From Homalodisca vitripennis (lineage: Eukaryota; Arthropoda; Insecta; Hemiptera; Cicadellidae), in the NCBI RefSeq assembly GCF_021130785.1, contig NC_060215.1, positions 120,353,501 to 120,417,500 on the forward strand: DNA of 64,000 bases, written 5' to 3'. The translations under genes were made by a program, and so were the position numbers. Under the pieces are notes generated by a model. The model saw only the letters and a list, made by a program, of their open reading frames with translations. It was not told the DNA's origin and searched no databases. Positions 8,741-20,449 of the stretch are shown here, piece after piece. Every line of letters begins with the position of its first letter. Position 1 is the stretch's first letter.

Positions 8741-10384
8741 TAGGTGGCGGTATATACTACTCTGCGTTCCGACACCGACTGTCAAATCATTTGTGTCGGC
8801 AGTTAGTACCTCACAGCGGAGCCCAGGTCCAGGGGATGATTTTTTGGGATTGGTGCATCCCACACGCCGCCAACCGTGGTCAGAGACTCGGTCAACTTCC
8901 TCTTATGTCCACGATATGCTGTTTTCAAATGTTTTTCTGTGGGCTTCATTCCAGGAATATTTTTACCGTAGATTTGGTTTATATCGTGGTTCTATAGCTA
9001 TTTAAAAGCTCGGTGCTTTCAGAACACAGGAATACCGCAGTAGAAGAGGTTGTGGTGACGCAGTCCACTGTCGTGGAAGCGTGGATGATCCGGTTGACGA
9101 GAGGCGCTACCTCAGCACCCCCCTGGGGGGGGGGGGTGCTTATTAAGATCACGGACACAGTTAAGGTGCTGAATTAGCACCCTTCAATTTCAATAAATTC
9201 AGTAAATTACAGTTCCAATGGAGCACCAGTGTTACAAAGGATAACCGGTTTTAGGATAGTTTACTTTGTTAATGTTACAAAAATAAAACATTGCGTTTGA
9301 AGGATAGCAGTATTCCTCAGTAATAAACTGTATGCAAAGACCACTGTATCGTACACATTATAAATATACAATAATAAAAAGAGGTGTCTGTGAACTTTGT
9401 ATTCTACTTCTGTAATTAGATGTATTTTAAATGATATATATTATTAGTTAAATAATTGTTCATTTCTTAATCAATTCAAACCCATTATACCTTATACCAA
9501 AATTTTCTATTTTTATTCCAATTGTTTAATCATGATTAATTTATATATTATAAGGGTATTAAAATATTAATTATTATTTGTAAAAATAGTACAACTAATA
9601 AAATGAGTTATTTGCCACGGTAATGTTTAGCTGCATCTATGTTTTCAATATCGTAAAGAGTAAAAAAAATAATAAAAATAAATAAATTGGGTGGATATGA
9701 AAGTAATCCTTCTGATGGCTTGCAAACAACATAAAAACTTATAATTATATACAAGTTAAACAGAACATGTATAATTTAAACTATGTTTTAGCAAGCACAT
9801 AATGTGTCCTATTGCCTAAAATGTTCGATATATTTTCTAAAAACCTTTCTAAGCATACTAATTAAATCTTTATTACTGTCAGCATTGCATGTATTTGATT
9901 GCAAAGGCCAATTAAACTTACATTTCAGCTCATATGTTATTCCTAATTAAACGCATTAATGTAACAGGGATAACATGGAGATAAACATTAATGACTATTA
10001 ATTTGGAGTCATTTCTTTCAAGATGAAATTCACGAAATGTCTAAACTACGCTCCTATTTCACTTTCAATAAGTGCAGTACGAACTACTCTTGTATTAAAA
10101 ACCGTTTCTACAAAAAGTAATAACATACCATAACAGCCAATTCTACTACGTTACCTATAAACTGTATAAACTGGTAAACTTGGATGAATCTCCTAATAAT
10201 ATAACTATTAGAATTCTAATGAATTCCCAGAATTCTAAATGTACATTGTACGAAAATAAAAAAGTTTAAAAAGTGTTTAAAAAGGTTTATTATTATATAA
10301 ATACACGATATAACTAGTAACACTAGGGAAAAACTTCTGTAATCACTAATTCGAGTATCAGTTTTTACTTATCTTTGCTATTTG
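8741..10384. other. No gene recognised; contains a C/G hairpin
   Basis: The first ~400 bp is moderately GC-rich, with a 98-codon plus-strand frame (8709-9005) that overlaps the upstream side of the SGNH fragment and has no motif. From about 9150 to 10380 it is strongly AT-rich with no recognised feature. Confidence 0.5.
9114..9140. other. C-run/G-run hairpin
   Basis: AGCACCCCCC is followed by T, then a run of 12 G and TGCT, so the two arms can pair over about 10 bp. A second small hairpin, AGGTGCT/AGCACCCT around GAATT, lies about 30 bp downstream and shares the GGTGCT word. It could form a stable stem or G-quadruplex-prone tract; no function is shown. Confidence 0.6.
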
Positions 10385-10597
10385 ATTAGGTCTAGTATAT
10401 TGCGGGAAATGACTATTGGAGTTGGTGGGGCTCCTTTAGTGTCAAAGGTTCTTGCTAGCTTAGACGTAAGGGCGTGTCACCCCCCAGGCTGCTTTGACTG
10501 GATACGCTGGTTCAGAGCTGGCTTCCCCTTTTTTTCCGAGGGGACATGATTGAGATTAATGCCCTAAATTCTTCCTGGTGGATCTCGGCATGAGGCT
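10385..10597 (+). repeat. Dispersed Pol III-box repeat family, copy C (3' part)
   Basis: Reverse-complement match to 5268-5470: shared blocks ATTGGAGTTGGTGGGG, GGTTCTTGCTAGC, GTGTCACCCC, GCTGCTTTGACTGGA, CTGGTTCAGAGCTGG, GACATGA and GGATCTCG. The 5' half is missing; it starts just after the A-box position. The B-box position reads GGGGCTCCTTTAG and is degraded. Confidence 0.85.
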
Positions 10598-10971
10598 CTT
10601 TTTAAGATTTCCTTCTGACTCCTTGCAGGCCACCCCTCTGATATGACAAAAATATGGTAGTTACTTCAAAAAGTAGATTTATAGATGCAGTAATGATGTA
10701 CCAAGTTTTATTGCTTTACCTGTAATCGTTTGGGAGTTAACAAGCCAGTGCGGGACTTTTTTACACCCTGTTTAGTGTAATCTATGTGAAGTTGCAGTCT
10801 CATTGTTTCGTCAGATGCACAATAGAGTGCACTGCGATGTCTAAGACTCGATCTCTAAGCACGGCGGAGCAACGTAGCTATGGTAGGAAGGGTTGGTCAA
10901 TTTGAATGTTGAATTTACTCCAGTTCACCTTCCTTTTATTAGCTCACTCAAATGTTGTTTCCCAAGGTCTG
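10598..10971. other. No gene recognised
   Basis: Spacer between repeat copy C and the LINE insertion; nothing recognised. Confidence 0.5.
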
Positions 10972-10985
10972 TCAAGGTCATCTAC
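10972..10985 (+). repeat. Left target-site duplication of LINE
   Basis: TCAAGGTCATCTAC, identical to 15171-15184. Similarity continues loosely past the 14 bp (AGAATAAAATGTTGAA against AATAAGTGTTGAA), so the true duplication may be up to about 29 bp with small indels. Confidence 0.75.
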
Positions 10986-11006
10986 AGAATAAAATGTTGA
11001 AAGACG

Positions 11007-11705
11007 ATGTTGTGCGCCTCCAACTGCAGGAAAAGGTTATATGTAAAAAAACTTTTGGATCTAGAAAGCCGGTCTAGAAGAAACAATCTAATATTTAGAG
11101 GGCTTAAATGGACGGAAAAGAGCCCAGATTACAAGCAGGTGGTCCTAAAGTTTTGTAGGGAAATGTTAGGCTGTGGGGATAGACTGTGGGTTAATCGGGC
11201 ACATCTTCTGGGGAAGGACGGTAGTGCGGTGATAGCTCATCTCCCCGAGGATGCGGATGTCGACTACATCATGTCCCGAATTTCATCCCTGAAGGGAACA
11301 GGGTACACTGTGCACAGGGATTTCCCTATGGAGGTGCGTCATAAACGTTCGTGTCTAGCGGCGGTGCGGTCCGAGGTGGAGCGTGTGGCTGGCAGGATGA
11401 GGATGCCTTTGGCATTTGATCACCTTACCATTAATAGCACCAGGTTTACATGGGAGGATGGAAAGCTAATGGCAGGACAAAGAGACGGCGCTGACCAGTT
11501 AAAGACGCTCTTCAACCACAGCTTTATCGACTTCCTGGATGGGCTGAGAGAGCGGGCTCCAAGACAACAGCGACAGCCGGGAGCTCCAAGACCGGAGAGA
11601 GGTGCGAACACGGCAACGACGACTGTGAGAGCAGGTGCCGCGGACCCAGCAGCCGCGGAGACGGGGACGAGCACTGGACCGGCTGCGAACACCACCGAGG
11701 GCTGA
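11007..11705 (+). pseudogene. LINE ORF1 (L1-type RNA-binding protein), 5' truncated
   Basis: This is a 232-codon open frame. Residues ~15-35 (KKLLDLESRSRRNNLIFRGL) match the junction between coiled coil and RRM in L1-type ORF1 proteins. Residues ~30-110 form the RRM-like domain, with the phrases VNRAHLLG and GSAVIAHL in the expected places. Residues ~110-165 form the C-terminal domain (FDHLTINSTRFTWEDGK). The last ~50 residues are a Pro/Ala/Arg/Thr-rich tail. Known: such proteins bind element RNA and form RNPs. The ATG at 11007 is probably not the true start. In another frame just upstream, KMLKDDVVRLQLQEK looks like the coiled coil, so a one-base shift lies near 11040. This ORF is clearly more GC-rich than the rest of the element. 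Confidence 0.8.
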
Positions 11706-11744
11706 GGGGACTTTGCCGATCCTGCATCCGGGGGGCTGCCGAGC

Positions 11745-12590
11745 GTGAGGGAAAAGAGTACTGGTTATAATTTAAGAATAGTCTGCTACAATGTTTGTGG
11801 TCTAAAACTTAAGGCAAGTGATGTTTCCTTTATAAATTTTATTAGTGATTATGATATTATTATTTTACTTGAAACGTTTTGTTCTGAACAGGATATCGAA
11901 TTTATTGTAAGCAAATTTAGAGATTTCAAAATTCAGGTCAGTCCGGCAACAAGATTGGCTAGCTTTGGTAGATTTATTGGTGGGTCTGTATTTTTAATAA
12001 ATTTAAAATCAGCTTTTGCAAAAAAACATACATTTTATATCAGTAGAATCATTTACATTAATTCAGATAAATGACAGCCATAGAAGCAAAAAAAATCAAT
12101 TTATTGCCGGTTTATTTAAATTATAATTACTGGAACAGGGACTATACTAGTCTACTGAATTTTTCCGAACGTAATCATATAGACAATTTAGTAATTTTTA
12201 GGTGATGTCAATGGAAGAGTTGGTTTTGAGCAAAGTATAACAGAATTAATGTTAAATGAATTGAATGGTAACCTTAGTGTTAATAGAAAATCGAAGGATT
12301 CAATTTTGAACGGGAAAGGGAAACGAATATTGGAACTATTCAGTCATTTGGGATTAATTATTTTAAACGGGACGATCTCCAGGAGATCAAAAAGGAGAAT
12401 ACACTTTTGTAGGTGCTATGGGCTGCTCTGTTATTGACTTGGTGGCAGTGTCAATAGACTGTTTTACACCTCGTCCGTGACTTTCAAGTGGTTTCCCACC
12501 CCGGTTCTGACCATTTGCCAATCGAAGTAACTGTTGAAGTGAGTGACCTTGCCGTTGAGGGGAGAGGGGAGAGGGAAAGACCGCTACCAT
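11745..12590 (+). pseudogene. LINE ORF2, endonuclease domain (decayed)
   Basis: The domain begins with LRIVCYNVCGLKLKASD, the N-Q/N-V-R-G-L-type start, then DIIILLETF, the catalytic-Glu strand. The second segment contains LGDVNGRVG, the GDFNxR motif, at about 12206-12231. By frame change around 12390 it continues as YTFVGAMGCSVIDLVAVS, matching 'S-x-I-D-h'. It ends with HPGSDHLPIEV, the SDH motif, at about 12505-12535. Known: this enzyme nicks target DNA to prime reverse transcription. Frame breaks near 12070, 12200 and 12390-12480 separate the parts. All four signature motifs are still readable, which suggests moderate age. Confidence 0.8.
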
Positions 12591-12907
12591 TGTTACCTAA
12601 ATTGAAATGGACAGATAGCGATAATAGAAACATATGTTAATAAAATAAATAGATTATTTATAGATTATGAGTTGAGTAATGACAACCAAGAAAATGTATG
12701 TAGGGTAACCGAAAGCATAATTAATGCAGCAAGTTTCAAATTAATACATAATCGGAAGAATTATTTAAAGAAACAAACAGCCTTGGTTTGATTATCAATG
12801 TTTAAAATTAAGAAAACGTATATTTCAGTTACTTAATATTTTTCGCAGAACAAACTCTAGCAGCATCAGAATGAAATATTTGGAAGCAAATAAAACTTTA
12901 CAAAATT

Positions 12908-14202
12908 TTGTGTAGGGACAAAAAAATTGGATATTATAATAAAGTCGTTCAAAATTTAAACCAAGTCAGAGATACAAGGAACTATTGGCGGGCGATCAAT
13001 CATTTTAAAAGACATTCTAATAAGGATATAGGGAATATTACACCTGAAGAATGGATAAAGCACTTCGAAAATTTATTGAACCCTCCACTACTAGCCAGTG
13101 GTGTCAGCTATGCGGAGCCGGCAGTAGCAGATTATTATTTGGACGCGGAATTCTCTGAAATTGAATTAAAAACTGTATTATTTAAAGCGAAGTCTGGTAA
13201 AGCCCCAGGCTTTGACAGAGTTCCCTATGAATTTTTCAAAAATGCTCCAAATTCCTTACTAACCACTTTACTAACAATTTATAAACAAAATTTATAAAGA
13301 TGGCATTATACCAGAAAGTTTCAAAAAATCCATAGTTTACCCGTTACATAAAAAAGAAAGCCCAAATGTGGCAACAAACTACCGTGGTCTCTCGTTTATT
13401 GATTGTATTGCTAAATTGTTTACTGGTATGTTGAATAACAGGTTATATAATTGGATTGAGGAAAAAAAGATTATTACCGAATTTCAAGCTGGTTTTAGAA
13501 AGGGTTATTCCACAATTGACAACATATTTAATTTAACATGTATGATAAGTTTAAGTTTATCGATGGATTCAGGAAAATTGTATTGTTTTTTTGTGGACTT
13601 CACCTCTGCGTTCGATTTTATCGACAGAAAATCGTTAATATACAAGTTATCGTGTTTGGGAGTATCGACGCGGATGTTACAATCTATAAAACACCTGAAC
13701 AATGGCACGTCTGCTAGTGTGTGGTGCAGGGAGGGGCTGACTCGTGGTTTTGCCACACAGATGGGCCTCAGACAGGGCTGCATTTTGAGTCCGTTATTAT
13801 TTTCTCTTTTTATTAACGATTTACCGGATGTTTTGGGAGGAGGATGCAGTTTTGGAGGCAAGCGAGTTAATGTGTTGATGTTCGCGGATGATATTGTACT
13901 GATAGCGCCTACAGCCGCGGGCCTCCAGCACATGATCAGCAGATTGGAAACTTATTGCGAAAATTGGAATTTACAGGTAAATTTGAACAAATCAAAAGTT
14001 GTTGTTTTTAGGAAAGGGGGTAAACTGGGAGCCAATGACAAATGGTTATACAAAGGTTAAAAGGGTGGAGGTGGTGAATCAGTATAAATATTTGGGAATT
14101 AGTCTTAATACAACTTTATCCTGGAAATTACATTTCGAAGAAAAAATCAAAATCGGCAAAATTTGCAATCAGTTCAATTTGGGGGGGATTATTCAAAAAT
14201 AA
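12908..14202 (+). pseudogene. LINE ORF2, reverse transcriptase domain (decayed)
   Basis: The first frame (12908-13297) carries the N-terminal fingers, including AKSGKAPGFDRVPYEFFK. A shift near 13290 moves to the second frame (13320-14060), which contains NYRGLSFIDCIAKLF, FQAGFRKGYSTIDN, CFFVDFTSAFDFIDR (motif A, catalytic Asp), MGLRQGCILSPLLFSLFIND (motif B) and NVLMFADDIVLIA (motif C, FADD). After another shift a third frame reads VNQYKYLGISLNTTLSWKLH, the thumb. All three catalytic aspartates are intact; only frameshifts inactivate it. The coding sequence between 12600 and 12900 is also broken. Confidence 0.9.
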
Positions 14203-14468
14203 CAAAGTTCCATTGAGTGGTAAGTACGCGTGTTACAATACGATAGTACGGTCTATTTTGCAACATGCATGAAAATGAAAACGTGTTTCACTACGTTGCG
14301 GTCTGCCCGATTTTATCGCATATTAGGAAATATTATCTCGGAAAATGTACATTATCAAAACATGAATATGACTGCTATTTAAACGGAATGGATTGGCAAA
14401 GTTTAGGGAAATACATGAAATTAGCTTGGAAGTATAGGTGGGAGCTCGTCAATGAATTTAATTTTTAG
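14203..14468 (+). pseudogene. LINE ORF2 C-terminal tail, fused after internal deletion
   Basis: Up to about 14267 a frame reads VPLSGKYACYNTIVRSILQH, the post-RT region. From about 14268 another reads HENENVFHYVAVCP, then IRKYYLGKC and ending WKYRWELVNEFNF. The Cys/His-containing HY-x-x-x-CP phrase is typical of the C-terminal zinc-knuckle-like end in these elements. Several hundred bases normally separate the two parts, so I infer an internal deletion at about 14265-14268. The frame stops at 14466-14468. Confidence 0.65.
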
Positions 14469-14710
14469 TTTCTATGAAATTTATTTCCATTTTATTTATT
14501 TGTTTTTTTTCTTCTTTATACATAACATTATATAACTACGTTGAAAATATACCTGTCGAACAAAGTCTCTAAATTTGCAAACATTCAAATTATTTTTGTT
14601 AATTATTTTATTTTTTTGCCACTATTACCATATTTTGCGATTTATAAATATGCATGTAAATATAGAAGATCGAAAGTTAATTTTTACACAAAGTTTATTT
14701 GTTGTACTTC

Positions 14711-14834
<124 letters not shown>

Positions 14835-15149
14835 TGATTTTGCATTTTACGCAACAGGAGATAAAAATATAACAACTGAACTAATTATAGCAACAAATTA
14901 CATTGATGTTAATGTTATTACTTTTTTAAGTTTAGATAATACAAATTTTAAAGCTGATTTTTTTTGTTTTTTTGAGCTTTTGTTAGATATGTTTGCTTCT
15001 AAAGCAGAATAAATGTGGAAAGTGTATATGTATATATTTATAAATGTAGCGACCAACCAAACAGACGGTTTTATACCATTGTTTTATAGTGCAAATACTA
15101 TCAGAGGATTATCATGTTACCTTATTTGTAATCGTTTAAATAAAGCACT

Positions 15150-15172
15150 TTTTCTTCTTCTTCTTCTTCTTC
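15150..15172. repeat. (TTC)n LINE 3' terminus
   Basis: TTTTTC followed by TTC repeats to the downstream target duplication. The position directly before the duplication fits a LINE whose 3' end is a short simple repeat rather than poly-A. Confidence 0.8.
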
Positions 15173-15184
15173 AAGGTCATCTAC
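15171..15184 (+). repeat. Right target-site duplication of LINE
   Basis: TCAAGGTCATCTAC, an exact copy of 10972-10985, following the (TTC)n end. Confidence 0.75.
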
Positions 15185-18100
15185 AATAAGTGTTGAATGC
15201 TTAGGTATTTCAAATCGGCTTAGGACAACGACTGGCCAGTTTGCCACCGAGGGTGCGGTACAAAATTTCGCAACGCACCGGTTTATTCGGTAATAATTTG
15301 GTCGCCCAAACATGGAAGCAGGCCCTGAGCAAGGCGTAAGCAGCAGCGAGAAAAAGAGTTTATTGTTTCCTCTCTGGTAGACAGTGTGTTAAGTGTGTCA
15401 GGCGAGAATGGTGCAGGGGTATTAATTAATGTGACGAGTTCGAGCTTTGCGAAACGGAGCGGTGGCGAGAGAAGGAGCTCTCTGAAAATTTAAATATAAT
15501 CATTATATCTCAATCGTAAATTTCATTGAAGAAAGATATCATTTTGTCATTCATACTTTCCAGTATAACAAGCAGACGTACAAAATATTTTATCGACCGG
15601 TTCTAATCCATTCCATAATATCTCACTTTTAGCTTCGGGATCAGTTAGCCAACCATGTGGTCTCCCAGTTGTGTGCCTTAAACTCGTCTATACTATAGAA
15701 TGCCTCTAAAAACAACTGTAAACGACTTCGGCGTTGTGGAACTTTTGATTGCTTCCGGCTAACTATTTAAAATTCCCCCTTGAGCAGGCTAAAGTTTATA
15801 CAATACAGTTCTGTGACTCCCAGACCGGTAGTTTTCCCTAACGTTAGTTACATACGATTGTAAGTCTCTACAACTTATAAGATAGAACGTTGTCTTGGAA
15901 AAAAGTGATGTTTCCAAAATACAGAGGCGGCGAAGTGTCAATAATTGAACATTTTTGCACATCTGCCCACAAGATAACACCACAGTAGAGAAGTGGATAG
16001 TTGATTACATTTATATGCCGTCAACAGTACCTGAACTGAGTGATATTTGGCAATTTTCCCATAAAATCCCTGAGGCTAGTTTTAAACACAATTTGTCGAC
16101 ATAACAACCCTATGCCTATTCTTGATAGATATGTATGCCAAGGAGTTTCCCTGGCTTGGAAAATATTGGTTATATTAAATTTATAGCTCTTTAAGTTAAC
16201 TTCACTGAATACGGAATAGTCCGAATTTTTTACAACTCTTACAGGTATTTAAAGAAGGCATAGGTTATTTTGTAATTATGTTTAATTAAGAACTGCTGAA
16301 ATTACAAATCTTATATTTTTACAGCATGTAAATGAGTTATAGCTTCAGGTAAAGGCATGTGTGTTATTCGTTTAAAGTAAAAGGTTAATAGAAAATGATA
16401 TTTAGAATCATGTACCTTCCATATATCTTCCAAACTTCTATACAGATTACTAGAATGCATAATTTCCATATATTAAATCTCTGTAATTTCGGTGCAGTGA
16501 TCAAAAGATTTTCAGAAATGGTAAATAGCTATGAATTATATATAAAAATGTACTTTCCAAACCTAAAATCGCTTACAAAACCTTGAAATATTAACTCTGC
16601 TATAGCAAATTATTTATGGTTCTTCACCTATTGAAATTATAATATTTTAATTAAATTAAATCATTATGATTTGATATTCTTGTTATACTGCTTGCTTTCT
16701 AATTGATTAAAACTAAAATTAATACTAAAAAATTGCTTAAATATTAGCGCCAATATCAAAGCACCTAGTCAAGCCACCTAATCAAACGACACAAAAGAAG
16801 ATTTACTCAACTGATATAAAAGGGATGATAACCAAATCGTCTGAAAACTAATTTCTTTTTATATATGTCAATTACCGAACCGTTGTAGACAAATTTAAAT
16901 GTATGTACTTGCTATCTTGGTTACAATTTTAAAATTCAGTACATCGTTCATTCAACTAAATCAAATGAAACGTAGTCTTAACATTATAATATATTCCCAC
17001 AAAACTGTATTTCTTTTATAATGGTTCGTTGTAACATTAAATAGTAACGAAAAGTGTGATAATTCTTGTTTTTTAGCGTCATCATGTCAATGAAGATCGT
17101 GCAGAAAGTGACGTTTACCTTTTCGGTTTCGACATTTTTCAGGAGAACAATGTAAAGTGTTTTGGTTTTCCTTTCCTATAGGCCTATTATGTACTCAAAC
17201 AAAGTATTCGAAAAAATATATTAATTTACATATTCAGTGAAAATTAATATACATATCATTTCATTTCATTTCCAGTAGCAGTGACCGAGACGGCTCACCG
17301 CCCAGAATGGATATTTTACAGCCCACTGTTGTTCTTCGGCACCCGCAGTCTCGCACGTACAGCCCATAAAACTCGTTATAACCATTAAAACATTAGCTTG
17401 ACCTCTCTGGTCACTAATAGGTTGTTGTGTCCCTGGTGTCGGCGGGGCGTGACCTGCCGTGGCTGTCGTTCTCGTATATTATTTTATGCCGTGGTGGCGT
17501 TGTGAGAAACTAAGGGTTATTGATACAAAAGTTTGAAATAAAATATAAAATTGAACCTTTTTTTAAATATTTACGGTCATGAAGCTTCCATGCTGAAATA
17601 GTGAAAAAGCTTTCTTGCAGCCAAACGATTTCACTCAATTTACTGTAAATAATTTATATAAATACAAAGGGTGTAAAATATATTAATAAGACAAATAAAT
17701 TTAGACTATTTTATACAGTTTCGAATAGGACGACTATTTTATTTGTAACGACGTTTTACTTCCGCTACAGAGAGTTGGTTATACGTTAGTAAACTGCGAC
17801 ACATCAGCTGTCTATGTGGCTACGTTGTTAGGACTATTACAATCAAAGTGCAGCTATTACAACCAAAGGCAACAATCGAGCTATTACATTTTACTACCGA
17901 GTTTCCACCTTATAAGCAAAGGCCTTATATAAGTTACGTACTATATAGTGTTGGATTAATACTCCACGAGCCATGAGACGATTTACATTGTATTAAGTAT
18001 ACAGCCTCGGGGTTTATTTAAGAAGTTTATGCCATAGTTTATGACTATAGTTTTGAAATTGAAGTGGGAGGATATCTAGAGCGCTAAAATATGGAATTAT

Positions 18101-19674
18101 AATTCTAAATGTTACATCATCGTCATCTAAACAAACAAAGACAGTTAAAGTGGTAACTTCATCTCCATATCTAGTCTTCCAAATTTCTATATTCTAAGGC
18201 ATCGCTATGGTGAGACGTAGTGACTTATAGTTTTCAATCTCAGTATTCCTGTAAGAAATGTTCCCTTCAGTTAGAGTATTAGTGCCGAAAACAAAACAAT
18301 TGCCTGTTCAGGATGTTTCTGAAAAGCGTGTATTGCTTTATCATGATAGAAGGCAGCACAGTTTTGGTTTAGTCCAGGGGTTTTTAACTGGGATAAGCTG
18401 TTTGCGAAACGTTTACCCGGTGAAAACGTCACTCTCTATGTTTTATACTTTCTCCAGAAGTAGTTTTTGAGACTGTCTTTCCCACCCCTTTTCAAGTTTT
18501 GAATCTGATTTTATTTAATTAGTAAGGCTTCTTTCTGAATGGCGCAATCCAGGTGTTGTCCAATAACATATTGTTATCTGAACAATTAATAATTAAAGTA
18601 ATTGGAAGTGTTATATGAAAATATATTTTGACATAATTATTATTGCTTAAATTAGAAATCTAGGATGAAATTGTTTATTATGCGTTTAAGTCTCTTAAAA
18701 ATTCCATCAACTATTGCCAGGTAACAAAATCCTTTTCTTGGTAGGTAACAAAATCTCGGTACACTTCAAATATTTGCTATGTCACGTTCTGAAGCCATTT
18801 ATTTCTCAAATAAATCTCAAGAAATTTAATGAAATAGACTTGCATAACATTAGTATTTAAAGTTCAAATTATACAAAAAATATACTGCAGGCTACCCAAT
18901 TAGACGGATGGCTTGAAATGCAGTTTTTATTTAGTTTAGTTATTATTAATTTTAAAAATTCCTCATTTACATAACCAAACATACATAATGAATTGTGATA
19001 AGTAACAGTCATTGCTTTACGAGAAAAAACTAACGTACCTCTGGTATAATTTTTAAAATATATCAGAGGAATTAATGATGTGAACTTTTAAGGAACCCAA
19101 TTATACATCTAATAGAGATATAAATATTCATACCCAGTGCTATTAATACAATTCAATAAATTAGTTTACCCAAAGAATTGGTGGGATATTTAAAAAGTGT
19201 GCTTATATCTTAACAGACCTTTTAATTTAATGATATAGAGGGTGTAAAATGTATAACCTATAAATCAACTTTTTGAAGTAAACTTTTTTTGTCATTACAA
19301 GGGGATGGTCTGCAAGAGGTCATATGATAATGTAAAATGGGAGCATAGGTCGAGTAACATATCAAATTAAAAGCCTTTATTAATAGAGTATAATGCCGAA
19401 CATCCGACCTTAAATGGTTCACTCTTAAAAAATTACGCTAGTTTAAATTTTGAAAAATTTAAAATATAGGTCCTGTTCTAGTTGGTTTAATATACTTGTC
19501 TTTTCCAATATAGTGGAATATTTCCAGTTTCCCCACGAATGTTTCTTCTTAGACTTCAAATCACCCAAGATATAAAACAAATATGACAATGTAATGTAAC
19601 AATGATATAAAAAAAACCTTGACGAGGAAATAAAGGTGAACCTCCAAGGCTAAGCCTGTGTGGAGGGGCAATTT
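15185..19674. other. No gene recognised; two GC-rich patches
   Basis: Generally AT-rich. A GC-richer patch at 15230-15480 includes an ATG at 15312 opening a short frame that closes within 20 codons. Another at 17280-17500 shows no motif. The 70-codon frame at 18258-18470 (plus) has no recognised domain. Nothing else is supportable. Confidence 0.5.
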
Positions 19675-19726
19675 ATATATATATATATATATAATTTATA
19701 TATAAAATTTGTATATATAGATATAA

Positions 19727-19768
<42 letters not shown>
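19675..19768. repeat. (AT)n microsatellite, interrupted
   Basis: Two blocks of AT dinucleotides joined by an imperfect AT-rich stretch; the second block starts at about 19728. Confidence 0.95.
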
Positions 19769-20398
19769 TTTTTTTAATTAAATAGGCTTATAGATTAACA
19801 CACTTATAAAACAATTTTATTTTGAAAAAAAGAAAAACTGCCAAACTTTTACAAGTATATTGAAATTTATATTGCATTACTCATTATTTCGTTTGTCATT
19901 AACAAAGAGCCACTTGGCCTACATAAAAAGATTCGCAAACAATGATTACAATCAGAATTAAAAACAAATACAAGTAAGAACAAATTTCAAGCAAGGCTTA
20001 AAGATTTCATACCATGTTCATTTCCTAATTCATTCAAGAAATATTCTACACGCCCTAATAAAATAAGAAACTTCTATTTAGTTTACAAAAATTTAACATT
20101 TCTACTGTATTTGATTTTAAAAGGAATTTTATTGAATAGATAAGGTTCTCTAAGCAATTATAAGACTTTTTAAAAGCAGTGCTTGTTGGTCTAGGTAAAT
20201 TAACGTTTTCTGAACTTCTCAGTTTAGATTTATATTCATTACTCTGATTGTAGCACTGACTTCTTAAAAAAAACTGTTAATACCTTGTAGACGCACAAGT
20301 GTCTGAGAGGAAGAGTCTTATAGTAAAAGGAAAATATGGTTCATAACTAGGCTTTTTGGTTACAAGTACCAAATACATATTTTGAGATGTGAAAAGAG

Positions 20399-20401
<3 letters not shown>

Positions 20402-20443
<42 letters not shown>

Positions 20444-20449
20444 TATAGT
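20402..20449. repeat. (AT)n microsatellite
   Basis: TA dinucleotides interrupted once by ATACATATA near the end. Confidence 0.95.

Noticed and set aside
13505..13933. 142-codon minus-strand frame
   Set aside because: Antisense shadow of the LINE reverse transcriptase.
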